DNA from: Lelliottia sp. JS-SCA-14
GTDB taxonomy: Bacteria; Pseudomonadota; Gammaproteobacteria; Enterobacterales; Enterobacteriaceae
DNA: 64,000 nt
Direction: 5' to 3'
Assembly: GCF_035593345.1 (NCBI RefSeq)
Contig: NZ_CP141606.1
Span: 930,001 to 994,000, forward strand
The position numbers and the translations under genes are program-made. The notes below the pieces were generated by a model. That model did not search any database. It saw only the letters and a program-made list of their open reading frames with translations, and had not been told where the DNA came from. Shown here piece after piece: positions 1-8,561 of this stretch (within the stretch, counting starts at the first letter, position 1; every line of letters begins with the position of its first letter).

Positions 1-451
1 TGCTGAATGTGGACGACACTCGTTATAATCCTGCCGCTAATCATTAACGATTTTCCTGGCGTGAACGATACCGCTGAACCAGTGCTTATTCAGATATTCA
101 TCGCGAAATCGTCCGTTAAAACGCTCAATAAATCCGTTCTATGTTGACTTGCCCGGCTGGATTAGGCGCAAGAAACGGCTTCCTGCTTCTGGTCTGTCAT
201 CAGTACTTTCGCCCAAAGCCACCTGAAGCGCCCCCTTATCCAGCATGGCTTTGGCAAGCAGGGCGTTCTCTTCCTCAAGCAACTTTAGGCGCTTAACTTC
301 TGGCACCTCCATACCGCCATACTTCTTAAGCCAGGTGTAAAAGGTGGCGTCGGAAATGGCGTGCTTACGGCAAAACTCCCTGGCAGAAACCCCTGCTTCA
401 GCCTCGCGGAGGATACTGGATGATTTGTTCGTCGGAAAAACGCTTCTTCAT
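1..451 (-). pseudogene. Transposase orfA/orfB remnant, frameshifted and internally deleted
   Basis: Reading the minus strand from ATG at 451 gives MKKRFSDEQII, typical of an IS3-family OrfA. An extra base then shifts the frame; the continuation in the next frame is the expected helix-turn-helix and leucine-rich stretch (SARE.CRKHAISDATFYTW, EVPEVKRLKLLEEENALL). After about 90 codons the sequence jumps to an OrfB C-terminal stretch containing RLIQPGK, FIERFNGRFRDEYLN and QDYNECRPHS. This includes two in-frame stops (Q to TAG before NGFIERF, and W to TAG in the IVND.RQDY motif). The DDE catalytic core between the two parts is missing except for the last block. It is dead by frameshift, deletion and nonsense codons. 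Confidence 0.8.
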
Positions 452-522
452 GGGAATGTCCTCATGTGGCTTATGAATACATTACTAACATCGCGGTGCT
501 TTAATCAATGGGGAGCAGGTCA
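1..522 (-). mobile_element. IS3-family (IS407-like) insertion sequence remnant
   Basis: The minus strand carries a decayed IS3-family element. Its terminal inverted repeat begins at 522 on the minus strand with TGACCTGCTCCCC, 71 bases before the orfA start at 451. Inside are an orfA with one frameshift and a short 3' piece of orfB, so a large part of orfB is deleted. The other end lies outside the window or is lost. The element borders the T6SS genes and may mark a deletion breakpoint. No functional transposase can be made from what is visible. Confidence 0.8.
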
Positions 523-1325
523 ATATGATAAAAGAACAAAGAAAGTTAAAGGTTATCAATATATTCCCTCGGGTGTTTTTTATTTTATAATATTTGCATC
601 GTGAATGATTTTGGTTTTTAAATTTAATCAGAAAGGAATGCGTGATCAATTAAAGTATTGGGGTGTGGTGCTTATGACATCAAAGTGAAATGACATGCTG
701 AGAGTGATGAATGGTTTGTAGAATTCACCAAACTAATAAATAATGTGAGTACTTTTTATAAATTAGTAACGGTGTTAATTGTTAACATTTAACTGTAAAT
801 TCTATAGATACATTTTTATAATCAATTCGTATCAATGATATATCAATTGAAAGTATTGCTTAGGCTGTAATGGGTTGTTAAGCGATTGAGTATGGATAAT
901 AATCAATAGGTAATACTGTATGTTATGTTGATGGGTGATAAGTTAAATGAGATATTTAAATAAATTTATTTCTTATTGTATCTTAATGTCTTTGTTTTGT
1001 TGTGACTGATCTGTCTAAACATGAGGTACATATGCCTATGCGAGTTATGGAATAATTTTAATTGATGGTGTAATTAAGGGGGTTATGGCTTATGAACTGA
1101 ATTGGAGATTCGATATCTAAAGTGTGATCAAGGTCATTATATTTTGGAGCTTGCTGATTACTAATATACTGAGTTGGTTTCAACTTATTTGTTTTGTGAA
1201 TTTTATATTTCAAACTATTGATGCTTGTTATTGGTCCGAAAACCTACACCAAAACAGTCGGTGTTTTATGAACAATGAAAAGTATTATAGTGAGCAATTT
1301 ATAACGATGAGCAAGGAGTTCTCTG
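523..1325. other. AT-rich intergenic region upstream of tssB
   Basis: About 800 bases of very AT-rich sequence separate the IS remnant from tssB. No reading frame with a ribosome binding site and a recognisable product was found on either strand. It presumably contains the promoter of the T6SS operon; long AT tracts suggest H-NS silencing, which is inference. Just before tssB the sequence GAGCAAGGAGTTCTCTG supplies a strong Shine-Dalgarno. Confidence 0.5.
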
Positions 1326-1820
1326 ATGTCAGATTCATTCCAGAATGAAGTGCCCAAAGCACGCGTTAATTTAACGCTTGATCTTCATACCGGCGGGGCC
1401 AGGAAGAAAGTAGAACTCCCCCTAAAACTGGTTGTTATGGGGGACTACAGTAATGGCAAGGAACAATGCCCGCTGTCTGAACGTGAAAAAATTAATATCA
1501 ATAACAATAATTTCAACAGTGTACTGGCTGATATCAATCCTGTTGTTAATCTCTGTGTCGAAAATACGGTGGCAGGAAAGGGAAATAAGGACGATCTTAC
1601 CCTCTCTTTCGGCAGCATGGCTGATTTTGAACCCGAGCAGGTTGCCCGTCAGATACCTCAGCTTCGTGCAATGCTGGCAATGCGTAATTTATTACGCGAT
1701 CTCAAATCTAATCTTCTGGATAACGCCACCTTCCGCAAAGAACTCGAAATTATCCTTAAAGACCCTTCCCTGAGCGAAGCCCTGCGCGGCGAATTGTCTG
1801 CACTGGCCCCTCAGGCCTGA
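1326..1820 (+). CDS. tssB: T6SS contractile sheath small subunit TssB (VipA)
   Basis: 164 residues, the usual TssB length. The N-terminus (SFQNEVPKARVNLTLDLHTG) and the following KKVELPLKLVVMGDY strand are the TssB signature. TssB pairs with TssC to build the cytoplasmic sheath whose contraction propels the Hcp tube. The start is fixed by AAGGAG seven bases upstream. It is the first gene of a tight operon; tssC follows after 27 bases. Residues 60-70 hold an unusual Asn-rich run (KININNNNFN), low-complexity but in a loop region of the family. The family call is secure from sequence; activity depends on T6SS genes not present in this window. Confidence 0.95.
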   Translation: MSDSFQNEVPKARVNLTLDLHTGGARKKVELPLKLVVMGDYSNGKEQCPLSEREKININNNNFNSVLADINPVVNLCVENTVAGKGNKDDLTLSFGSMADFEPEQVARQIPQLRAMLAMRNLLRDLKSNLLDNATFRKELEIILKDPSLSEALRGELSALAPQA

Positions 1821-1847
1821 AAACTTACTGATGATTAACGAGAGATT

Positions 1848-3395
1848 ATGCTGATGACAGTTAAAACTGAACAGACCCACGGCAGCCAGACGACCGTGCT
1901 GGAACGCCCTGAAACAGGCGGTATCTATTCTTCCCTGTTTGAAAAAATTAACCTGACACCCGTCTCAGAATTCGGTGATATCACTGCTTTTCAAGACAGC
2001 CAGGTATTATCCGATGTCTCGACCGGTGAGCGCCTGACAGCTGCTATGCAGGTATTTCTGGAGCGCCTTAAACATTCCGGTCAGCCAGTTGATAAGCTCG
2101 ATAAAGTCCTGCTCGATGGTCACATCGCCGAACTTGACCACCAGATTAGCCGCCAGCTTGATGTGGTAATGCATCATCCAGATTTTCAGAAAGTAGAGTC
2201 ACTCTGGCGGGGTCTGGATTTCCTGGTTAAACGTACTGATTTTCGCCGGAATACAAAAATTGAGCTACTGGATATCTCCAAGGATGATTTGAGACAGGAT
2301 TTTGAAGATTGTCCGGAAATCATTCAAAGCGGCCTGTATCGGCACACGTATATTGAAGAATATGACACCCCCGGTGGCGAACCCATTGCTTCAATGATTT
2401 CCAACTATGAATTTGATGCTACTGCGCAAGATATCACCCTGCTGCGTAATATCTCGAAAGTGGCGGCTTCAGCCCATATGCCTTTTATTGGCTCAGTAGG
2501 CCCCGAGTTCTTTCTCAAAGACTCTATGGAAGAAGTGGCTGCCATTAAAGATATCGGCAACTACTTTGAACGTGCGGAATACATTAAGTGGAAAGCCTTC
2601 CGCGAGTCTGATGATTCCCGTTATATCGGTCTGACAATGCCGCGTGTTCTGGCTCGCCTGCCGTATGGGCCGGATACTTTGCCCGTGCGTAGCTTCAATT
2701 ATGTCGAAGAAGTGAAGGGCGACGACCATGACAAATATCTCTGGACGAATGCCTCCTTTGCCTTCGCTGCCAACATGGTGAAAAGTTTCGTTAAGAATGG
2801 TTGGTGCGTCCAGATCCGTGGTCCGCAGGCAGGTGGAGCCGTCCCTGATTTGCCGATCCATTTGTACGATCTCGGCACCGGCAATCAGGTGAAAATTCCT
2901 TCAGAGATAATGATCCCGGAAACACGAGAATTTGAATTCTCTAATCTGGGCTTTATTCCCCTGTCCTACTACAAAAACCGTGATTATGCCTGTTTCTTCT
3001 CGGCGAACTCCACCCAGCGTCCTGCGCAGTTTGATACACCGGATGCCACCGCGAACAGCCGCATTAATACCCGTTTACCTTATGTGTTCCTGCTGTCCCG
3101 TATTGCGCATTATCTGAAGATTCTGCAGCGTGAAAATATCGGCACGACGAAAGATCGCCGCCTGCTGGAACTGGAGTTGAATAACTGGGTGCGTAGTCTG
3201 GTGACGGAAATGACCGATCCGGGTGATGACTTACAGGCTTCTCATCCGCTGCGTGATGCCCGGGTGGCGGTGGAAGATATTGAGGACAATCCAGGCTTCT
3301 TCCGGGTGCGTCTTTATGCCATTCCGCACTTCCAGGTTGAAGGGATGGACGTCAATCTGTCGCTGGTTTCGCAAATGCCGAAAGGCAAATCGTAA
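1848..3395 (+). CDS. tssC: T6SS contractile sheath large subunit TssC (VipB)
   Basis: 515 residues, full length for TssC. It shows the conserved blocks HHPDFQKVESLWRGLDFLV, the FIGSVGPEFF region, RLPYG and the C-terminal FFRVRLYAIPHFQVEGMDVNLSLVS. TssC is the large sheath protein that polymerises with TssB and is recycled by the ClpV ATPase. ATG at 1848 has a weak GAG ribosome site; ATG at 1854 is an alternative start that removes only two residues. It lies between tssB and tssK in the same operon. No defects are visible. Confidence 0.95.
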   Translation: MLMTVKTEQTHGSQTTVLERPETGGIYSSLFEKINLTPVSEFGDITAFQDSQVLSDVSTGERLTAAMQVFLERLKHSGQPVDKLDKVLLDGHIAELDHQISRQLDVVMHHPDFQKVESLWRGLDFLVKRTDFRRNTKIELLDISKDDLRQDFEDCPEIIQSGLYRHTYIEEYDTPGGEPIASMISNYEFDATAQDITLLRNISKVAASAHMPFIGSVGPEFFLKDSMEEVAAIKDIGNYFERAEYIKWKAFRESDDSRYIGLTMPRVLARLPYGPDTLPVRSFNYVEEVKGDDHDKYLWTNASFAFAANMVKSFVKNGWCVQIRGPQAGGAVPDLPIHLYDLGTGNQVKIPSEIMIPETREFEFSNLGFIPLSYYKNRDYACFFSANSTQRPAQFDTPDATANSRINTRLPYVFLLSRIAHYLKILQRENIGTTKDRRLLELELNNWVRSLVTEMTDPGDDLQASHPLRDARVAVEDIEDNPGFFRVRLYAIPHFQVEGMDVNLSLVSQMPKGKS

Positions 3396-3407
3396 CCGGA
3401 GCCTGTG

Positions 3408-4766
3408 ATGATCATTGAACGTCCACTGTGGGCGCGGGGGATGATGATGTCCCCGCAGCAGTTTCAGCAGCAGGCTTCTTTTGAAGCCTGGAGCCGCGAA
3501 TGTATTGCTGGTATGGGCGTGATGCATCCCTGGGGGGTATTGCGGACCGATATGGATCCCGATGCCCTTCGCCAGGGGCGTGTGAAAGCGCGTCATCTGA
3601 GTGTCCGTTTTCAGGATGGGACGCTTATCGATACGGATTGCGCCGATCCGTTGCCGTTGACACTGGAGCTGGCGGATCTCATTCCCGCGAATGTTAACAG
3701 TGTGGTGGTGATGCTGGCACTGCCTCAGCTCTACCCGAATGGGGGGAACTGCCTGCAGCCCGAAGAGATCGCTGAACGCCCGGTACGTTATAGACAGCGC
3801 TGGCGTGATATCTGTAATGCCTTCGGGGACGATACCCGGCAGGTTGCCGTGATGCATCACGAACTTACGTTGCGCCTCAATACTCAACAGAACAGCGACT
3901 ATCAGGTCTGTCCTCTGGTGAGATTAGTGCGGGACACGCAGGGTAACTGGGCCCAGGATGGAGAGTTTATCGCGCCATTGCTGAGTCTGCACGCCAGCCC
4001 CGGATTGTGTGAACAGCTGGAGCTGATGATGGCGCAGTTGCGTGCGCGGATCAGTCGCCTTATGGGGATGCGCCGCGAGAGTAACGAGCGCATGGCTGAT
4101 TTTGCTGTTGCGGATGTATCCCTGTTCTGGCTGCTGAATGCCCTGAACGGGGCTGAACCGGTGCTGGGGAATTTTCAGCGTTACCGGCAGGTACATCCTG
4201 AAAGGCTGTATCAGGAACTGGCTCGGCTCGCAGGTCATCTCCTGACGTTTTCGCTGGCTCATGAAATTACCGCCATTCCCGTCTACCAGCATGGCGATCT
4301 GTCAGGTGTTTTTCCACCGTTATTTACCCTGCTCAATGAGCTGCTAGAGGCCAGTTTACCGTCGAGGGTGGTGGCGATTGCTCTGGAGCACGATCCTCGC
4401 CTTAACCGTTGGCTGGCGCACTTGCACGATCCACGGTTGCGGGATAGTGAAGGCATGGATCTCTATCTGTCGGTACGCTCGCCGCTGCCAGCAGCACAGC
4501 TTCAGACGCAGTTTCCGCAGTTGTGCAAAATCGGCAGCCCGGATGATGTGAATAATGTGGTGAATGTGGCGATGTATGGTGTGCCGCTGCGCCCGTTGAG
4601 CCACGTTCCTGCGGCGATTCCCCTTCGGCTGGAAAATCAGTATTTCTCACTCGATCTTACCCATACGGCGGCTATTCCGATGCTGGCGGCGGGCAGTTGC
4701 GTCTTTTACGTTCCCGGGACATTCGGAGAGCTTCAGCTTGAACTGTTTGCGGTACTGAGAACATGA
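3408..4766 (+). CDS. tssK: T6SS baseplate protein TssK
   Basis: About 452 residues. The N-terminus (IIERPLWARGMMMSPQQFQQQASFEAW) is the diagnostic TssK shoulder domain and the whole length matches the family. TssK trimers link the baseplate to the TssL/TssM membrane complex. ATG at 3408 is preferred to GTG at 3405 because GGAG lies six bases before it. The 3' end overlaps tssL by four bases (ATGA), so the two are translationally coupled. In most clusters TssK works with TssF, TssG and TssE; tssF and tssG are not in this window. Confidence 0.93.
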   Translation: MIIERPLWARGMMMSPQQFQQQASFEAWSRECIAGMGVMHPWGVLRTDMDPDALRQGRVKARHLSVRFQDGTLIDTDCADPLPLTLELADLIPANVNSVVVMLALPQLYPNGGNCLQPEEIAERPVRYRQRWRDICNAFGDDTRQVAVMHHELTLRLNTQQNSDYQVCPLVRLVRDTQGNWAQDGEFIAPLLSLHASPGLCEQLELMMAQLRARISRLMGMRRESNERMADFAVADVSLFWLLNALNGAEPVLGNFQRYRQVHPERLYQELARLAGHLLTFSLAHEITAIPVYQHGDLSGVFPPLFTLLNELLEASLPSRVVAIALEHDPRLNRWLAHLHDPRLRDSEGMDLYLSVRSPLPAAQLQTQFPQLCKIGSPDDVNNVVNVAMYGVPLRPLSHVPAAIPLRLENQYFSLDLTHTAAIPMLAAGSCVFYVPGTFGELQLELFAVLRT

Positions 4767-5863
4767 GTGAAATAAAGGTCTTCCCACTCCAGCCCTGTGA
4801 TATCGATCAACTCTTACAGAACACCTGGTTACAGGTAGTCAGCCTGCGCCATGGGGTGAGTTTTCAGCAAGGAGAGGGGCGAAAATACTGGCAGCGTTGT
4901 GTCGCGGATATTGAAACCATTCAGCGCGTGCTAAAAGCGGCGGATCACAGTGAGCAAAGCTGTCAGCACATTCTGTATACCCAGTGCGCGGTGCTGGATG
5001 AAACCGTTAAAGGGCGGGATCAGGAAGATGATGCCTATGTTCAGTGGTGTAATTCACCACTACAGACGCATTTTTTCGGCACGCTGGAGGCCGGTAATCA
5101 GCTTTACGAGCGGATGCGTCAGGTATTGCGTGAGCCAGCGCCAGACATCTCAGTGCTGATCTGCTTTCATCGTGCATTGATGCTGGGTTTTCTCGGGGGT
5201 TATGCGTCATCGTCGGTGCCGGAGCGCGAACAGCTGGTTGCGCAACTCAGCGAGCGGGTGCCAGCGTTTGATTTCAATCAGACGCGACCCATACTGGCAC
5301 CGGCACCGGGTCGCCATATTGTCCGTCGGTGGCTCAGCCACTGGCCGGTACGACTGTGGCTCTCAACTGTGGTCGTCGCGCTACTGTGGTGGGGGCTGGA
5401 CCGTTGGCTTGAAGGTCTGTTACCCATCGCCTCGCCAGCGGGGTTTTATGACGACATGCCGCTGTGGCTGGACGGGCGAACGGTTCTGGGGGATGAAGCG
5501 CTGGACGTGAACAGCCAACTGCTGATCACGTTATTTACCGAAAATCAGTCCGAGGCGCAGGGCTGGCTACCTGAAGGGCAGTGTTATCGCGATTTTTTGG
5601 TGCTGCTGCGGGTCTACCTCGGCTGGCGCTACAAAGCCCGGACAGAATTGACGCTACCAACCCGGCTACTGCCAACTCCACTACTGGGGAATGACACGCT
5701 CCTGCTGGGATTCAACGCTGTTCTGGGTTTATCCGGGGACGATGTTCCCGCATCGATGCCGTCATACTATACCGTTGAACTGGGCCATTACTGCGGCCTG
5801 TCACCCGCAAAGTCAACACAAGGAAACCGTCGTGTTAACTATTACCATCATCCGTCTCTGTAA
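4763..5863 (+). CDS. tssL: T6SS inner-membrane protein TssL (DotU/IcmH family) with long C-terminal extension
   Basis: 366 residues. Residues 1-185 form the cytoplasmic DotU domain (QCAVLDETV, FFGTLEAGNQLYERM, CFHRALMLGFLGGY). A single membrane segment lies at about 195-213 (VRLWLSTVVVALLWWGL). Unlike short TssL proteins, which end soon after the membrane segment, about 150 further residues follow. This part shows no OmpA-like peptidoglycan-binding motif that I can see. TssL anchors the T6SS membrane complex with TssM and TssJ. The gene overlaps tssK by four bases and tssJ by 32 bases. Confidence 0.88.
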   Translation: MSEIKVFPLQPCDIDQLLQNTWLQVVSLRHGVSFQQGEGRKYWQRCVADIETIQRVLKAADHSEQSCQHILYTQCAVLDETVKGRDQEDDAYVQWCNSPLQTHFFGTLEAGNQLYERMRQVLREPAPDISVLICFHRALMLGFLGGYASSSVPEREQLVAQLSERVPAFDFNQTRPILAPAPGRHIVRRWLSHWPVRLWLSTVVVALLWWGLDRWLEGLLPIASPAGFYDDMPLWLDGRTVLGDEALDVNSQLLITLFTENQSEAQGWLPEGQCYRDFLVLLRVYLGWRYKARTELTLPTRLLPTPLLGNDTLLLGFNAVLGLSGDDVPASMPSYYTVELGHYCGLSPAKSTQGNRRVNYYHHPSL

Positions 5864-6374
5864 ATCTCTGCTTCCGGTGCTGGTTTTCTGTCTGGTAGGT
5901 TGCGGACTGACGCAGAGTGTATCGGATAGCGTCTCATCCACCACCAAATCGCTATTTTTCAAACAGATTAAGACCCTGCATCTGGATATTACGGCCCGCG
6001 CCGTGCTCAATACAGACAGCCAGGAAGCTGATCCTTCGCCGGAGGCGGTGATGGTCCGGGTTTATCAGCTCAAAGACCGGAGCAATTTTGATAAAGCCAG
6101 CTATGAGCAACTGGTTCATGAGGGTGAAACGTTACTGGCTGCCGATCTGCTGGCCAGTAACAGTCTGGTGGTGACACCGGGAAGCGCCAAACCGCTCGAT
6201 GTTCCGATGAACAAAGACGCTAATTATGTGGCGGTTGTCGGCCTCTTCCGTGCCCCGGATATCGAGCAAAATAGCTGGCGTCTGGTTCTGAAACGAGACG
6301 AACTGGATGCCGATAAACCCTGCACCATTGAACTGAGCACTCATACCCTGAAATTGCTGTCTGAGGAGAAATAA
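5832..6374 (+). CDS. tssJ: T6SS outer-membrane lipoprotein TssJ
   Basis: 180 residues from a GTG start at 5832, chosen because AAGGAA lies seven bases upstream and the resulting N-terminus (LTITIIRLCKSLLPVLVFCLVGC) is a lipoprotein signal peptide with lipobox LVGC. The mature part carries the TssJ features: an early Asp-Ile beta strand (LHLDITARAVLN), VMVRVYQLKD, and ANYVAVVGLFRAPD. TssJ sits in the outer membrane and binds TssM in the periplasm. It starts inside the end of tssL and its stop overlaps the tssE start (TAATG), which suggests tight coupling. Without the GTG choice the signal peptide would be buried in a longer frame with no biological sense. Confidence 0.92.
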   Translation: MLTITIIRLCKSLLPVLVFCLVGCGLTQSVSDSVSSTTKSLFFKQIKTLHLDITARAVLNTDSQEADPSPEAVMVRVYQLKDRSNFDKASYEQLVHEGETLLAADLLASNSLVVTPGSAKPLDVPMNKDANYVAVVGLFRAPDIEQNSWRLVLKRDELDADKPCTIELSTHTLKLLSEEK

Positions 6375-6823
6375 TGCCAGGTTCTTTTTCGCCTTCGCTT
6401 TACGAACAGTTGCTCGGCAGTTTTTCCGGTGGATTGGCGCTACAACAGGTCAGTGAAAAAAATCAGCTGATATTGTCGGTGCTCGACAATATGCAACGCA
6501 TCCTGAACTGCCGGGCGGGTACGCTGGCGCATCTCCCGGATTATGGTCTGCCGGATATGAGTATCATCCTGCACGGGATGCCTGGCACCGCACATGAATT
6601 GATCACACAACTCTCGGCGGTATTACTGAAGTACGAACCGCGTCTGAAAGCCATTAACGTAGTGTTGCTGACTCAGGTCGAACCGGGAAAACTGGCTTAT
6701 GGCATTGATGCGGAACTGAAGGGCGTCGGCCTGGTGCGCTACGGTACGGAGTTTATGCCGGAGGGCAAAATCCTGGTACGCCATCTGAAGCAGCAGCACT
6801 ACCTCGATATGGAAATGATCTGA
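6374..6823 (+). CDS. tssE: T6SS baseplate wedge protein TssE (gp25-like)
   Basis: 149 residues with the gp25-like fold. The motif LLKYEPRLKAINV contains the conserved E-P-R-L of the family that nucleates sheath polymerisation, and LLNTRxG-type sequence is present as ILNCRAGTLAHLPDYGLPD. TssE forms the baseplate wedge with TssF, TssG and TssK. ATG at 6374 overlaps the tssJ stop and has GAGGAGA six bases upstream. It is 16 bases from the next gene in the operon. Confidence 0.92.
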   Translation: MPGSFSPSLYEQLLGSFSGGLALQQVSEKNQLILSVLDNMQRILNCRAGTLAHLPDYGLPDMSIILHGMPGTAHELITQLSAVLLKYEPRLKAINVVLLTQVEPGKLAYGIDAELKGVGLVRYGTEFMPEGKILVRHLKQQHYLDMEMI

Positions 6824-6839
6824 CAGAAGGAGTCGCAAT

Positions 6840-8180
6840 ATGAATACGCTACCCAGGCAAAACCTGAAAACAGGGTCAGATCCCCGCTCGCTGGCGGACT
6901 TTATTGCTTTACGCGATGAAATCAGCAAGCTGACCCACCCGGCACGCCCGGATGTTGACTGGCACAGAGCTGAACAGCTTTCGCTGGCGCTGTTCCGGCA
7001 GAATGGTGTTGAGCTACAAACCTGTGCCTGGTACACCCTGGCTCGCACCCGTACCAGTGGGTTGCAGGGGCTCAATGAAGGGCTGTCTATACTAGCGGCA
7101 CTGGTTCGCCATCAGTGGGGGGCAGTCTGGCCGCCGCAGGCCCATGCGCGGATGGATATCCTGAGTAACCTGGTTTCCAGGTTACAGCAGGTGCTGCGCG
7201 GTTTGCATTTTCAGTACGCTGACCTTGGTCTGCTGTATCAGATTGAGCAGCGATTGGGGCAGTTATGTGACACATTGCAACAGCTTGAGTTAAAGCACCT
7301 GAGCCAGTTTGACACGCTGCGCACGCTTATTCATGCCGCTGCGGCACGCCTGGAAAGCATGGACAGCCATGGCGATGCGGGAGGATTATCGTCACTTTCG
7401 CCCGCAATGAGCAATCCTCCCGTGCTGGAGACCACGCTGACCCCGTCCACACAGTTTGTCTATGTGGTCGATGGCAGCGATCATTCGTTACCTCCTGTAC
7501 CTCATGGTCGTCGGAGATGGGGGGCTTTTATCACGGGTGCGCTGACAATGGCGCTGATCGGCGGCGGGGGACAGTGGGGTGTGAAGCAATGGCAGCAACG
7601 CTCACTCGATACTCGTCTGATGGCAACGGTGCAGGCGCTTCCTGTCGTATTGAGTGATGCAGAACAGAAGCAGCTTATCGCGCAACAACCCGACAAACTG
7701 ACCTCGCTGGCAACGCCTGTGTTGACTGCCACCCGTCAGCAACTTGATCAGGTCTCACCTCTATGGGGTATCTATTACCGCCAGCAACTGGTGCAACAGG
7801 CGTTGACGCTATGGCCTGAATCAAAACAAACCAAAGCCCTGACTCAGGCGTGGCAACAGCAACTGACCAGTGAAGCGGCAAGCGAGGCGTCGCTCAATGA
7901 CTGGCATCAGGCGCAAGAACGATTACAGCAACTGACGGCCCAGCTTAACGCCCTGGATGGTGTAAAAGGGCGCTATATCACCGGTTCGGAGCTGAAAACG
8001 CAGGTCTTTGCCATTCGTCAGTCGCTGGAGCGCACGCCACCTCTTGAGGAGTTGCTCCGTCAGTTAGAAGCACAACAGAAGGCCGGGGAGGTGCCCGCCG
8101 CACAGATGAAAGAAATTGAAAGGCGGCTGGAGCAGTTGGTCCAGCGCTATACGCTTATTCGGGGTGCTGGGGGGCAATAA
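6840..8180 (+). CDS. TssA-family accessory protein (ImpA_N plus VasL domains, TagA-like)
   Basis: 446 residues. Residues about 10-150 match the ImpA N-terminal domain shared by TssA proteins (DPRSLADFIALRDEISKLTHP, TARTRTSGLQGLNEGLSILAALVRHQWGAVWPPQ). A hydrophobic segment near 230-245 (WGAFITGALTMALIGGGG) follows a low-complexity linker. The C-terminal half is a Q-rich helical VasL-type domain. In other enterobacteria proteins of this build (TagA) latch the distal end of the extended sheath at the opposite membrane. The membrane segment fits that role but the assignment is by domain order only. AAGGAG lies upstream. It is the last gene before the island border. Confidence 0.8.
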   Translation: MNTLPRQNLKTGSDPRSLADFIALRDEISKLTHPARPDVDWHRAEQLSLALFRQNGVELQTCAWYTLARTRTSGLQGLNEGLSILAALVRHQWGAVWPPQAHARMDILSNLVSRLQQVLRGLHFQYADLGLLYQIEQRLGQLCDTLQQLELKHLSQFDTLRTLIHAAAARLESMDSHGDAGGLSSLSPAMSNPPVLETTLTPSTQFVYVVDGSDHSLPPVPHGRRRWGAFITGALTMALIGGGGQWGVKQWQQRSLDTRLMATVQALPVVLSDAEQKQLIAQQPDKLTSLATPVLTATRQQLDQVSPLWGIYYRQQLVQQALTLWPESKQTKALTQAWQQQLTSEAASEASLNDWHQAQERLQQLTAQLNALDGVKGRYITGSELKTQVFAIRQSLERTPPLEELLRQLEAQQKAGEVPAAQMKEIERRLEQLVQRYTLIRGAGGQ

Positions 8181-8383
8181 CTTCAGGAAGGGCGAAAAAA
8201 AGCGAAATGTCTCTGGATAGTGCTTTGAAAGGATGACGATTTGTAAGCTACGTTGTCAGGTTCGATTGTTAGCTTTGCTAATTGCTAAGCGTTTCCAAAA
8301 TGGACTATGGTATGGCCCAGTGCGATAAGGGGGGATCTTGAATTCGATTAATTATCAGTTTGTTACAGATATGAAATAGAATT

Positions 8384-8399
8384 CCGTCCGTTCCGCCAC
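8384..8399 (+). repeat. attR-like copy of the tRNA-Asp 3' end (island border)
   Basis: The 16 bases CCGTCCGTTCCGCCAC are identical to 17812-17827, the T-arm 3' strand, acceptor stem and CCA end of the intact aspV tRNA gene. Nothing upstream of 8384 resembles the rest of a tRNA. In E. coli the backbone gene before dkgB is aspU, a second tRNA-Asp downstream of rrnH. The position just before a terminator and dkgB therefore fits the displaced end of aspU left by integration of the T6SS island. Confidence 0.8.
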
Positions 8400-8409
8400 T
8401 TATTAAGAG

Positions 8410-8440
8410 AGCCCTGAGCTAACGCTCAGGGCTTTTTCTT
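8410..8440 (+). terminator. Rho-independent terminator of the displaced rrn/aspU unit
   Basis: A 10-bp perfect stem (AGCCCTGAGC, loop TAAC, GCTCAGGGCT) is followed by a T-rich run. It sits directly after the tRNA-Asp remnant and resembles native rrn-tRNA operon terminators. It now shields dkgB from the T6SS operon. Confidence 0.85.
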
Positions 8441-8561
8441 GTCTGCAGTTTAATTATTGCTGTAAACGCAAAAATCCTCTGCATTTTTCGCCCTTTTTCA
8501 ACATACCGATAACACGCGATAATCATCCTCAGTTAACGAACACTATGATTAAAGAGGAATT

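Larger units (their letters stand above)
8181..8561. other. Island-to-backbone junction region
   Basis: The first 200 bases hold no gene I can support. At 8384-8399 there is a tRNA-Asp 3'-end copy (separate entry), then a strong terminator, then about 120 bases leading to dkgB, which must contain the dkgB promoter. The junction is where island sequence ends and core sequence begins. Confidence 0.6.

Noticed and set aside
344..604. 86-codon plus-strand frame over the IS remnant
   Set aside because: It is antisense to the recognisable orfA remnant and runs into AT-rich sequence; no support.
1124..1348. 74-codon plus-strand frame ending inside tssB
   Set aside because: It overlaps the tssB start in another frame, lies in very AT-rich sequence, and has no ribosome site.
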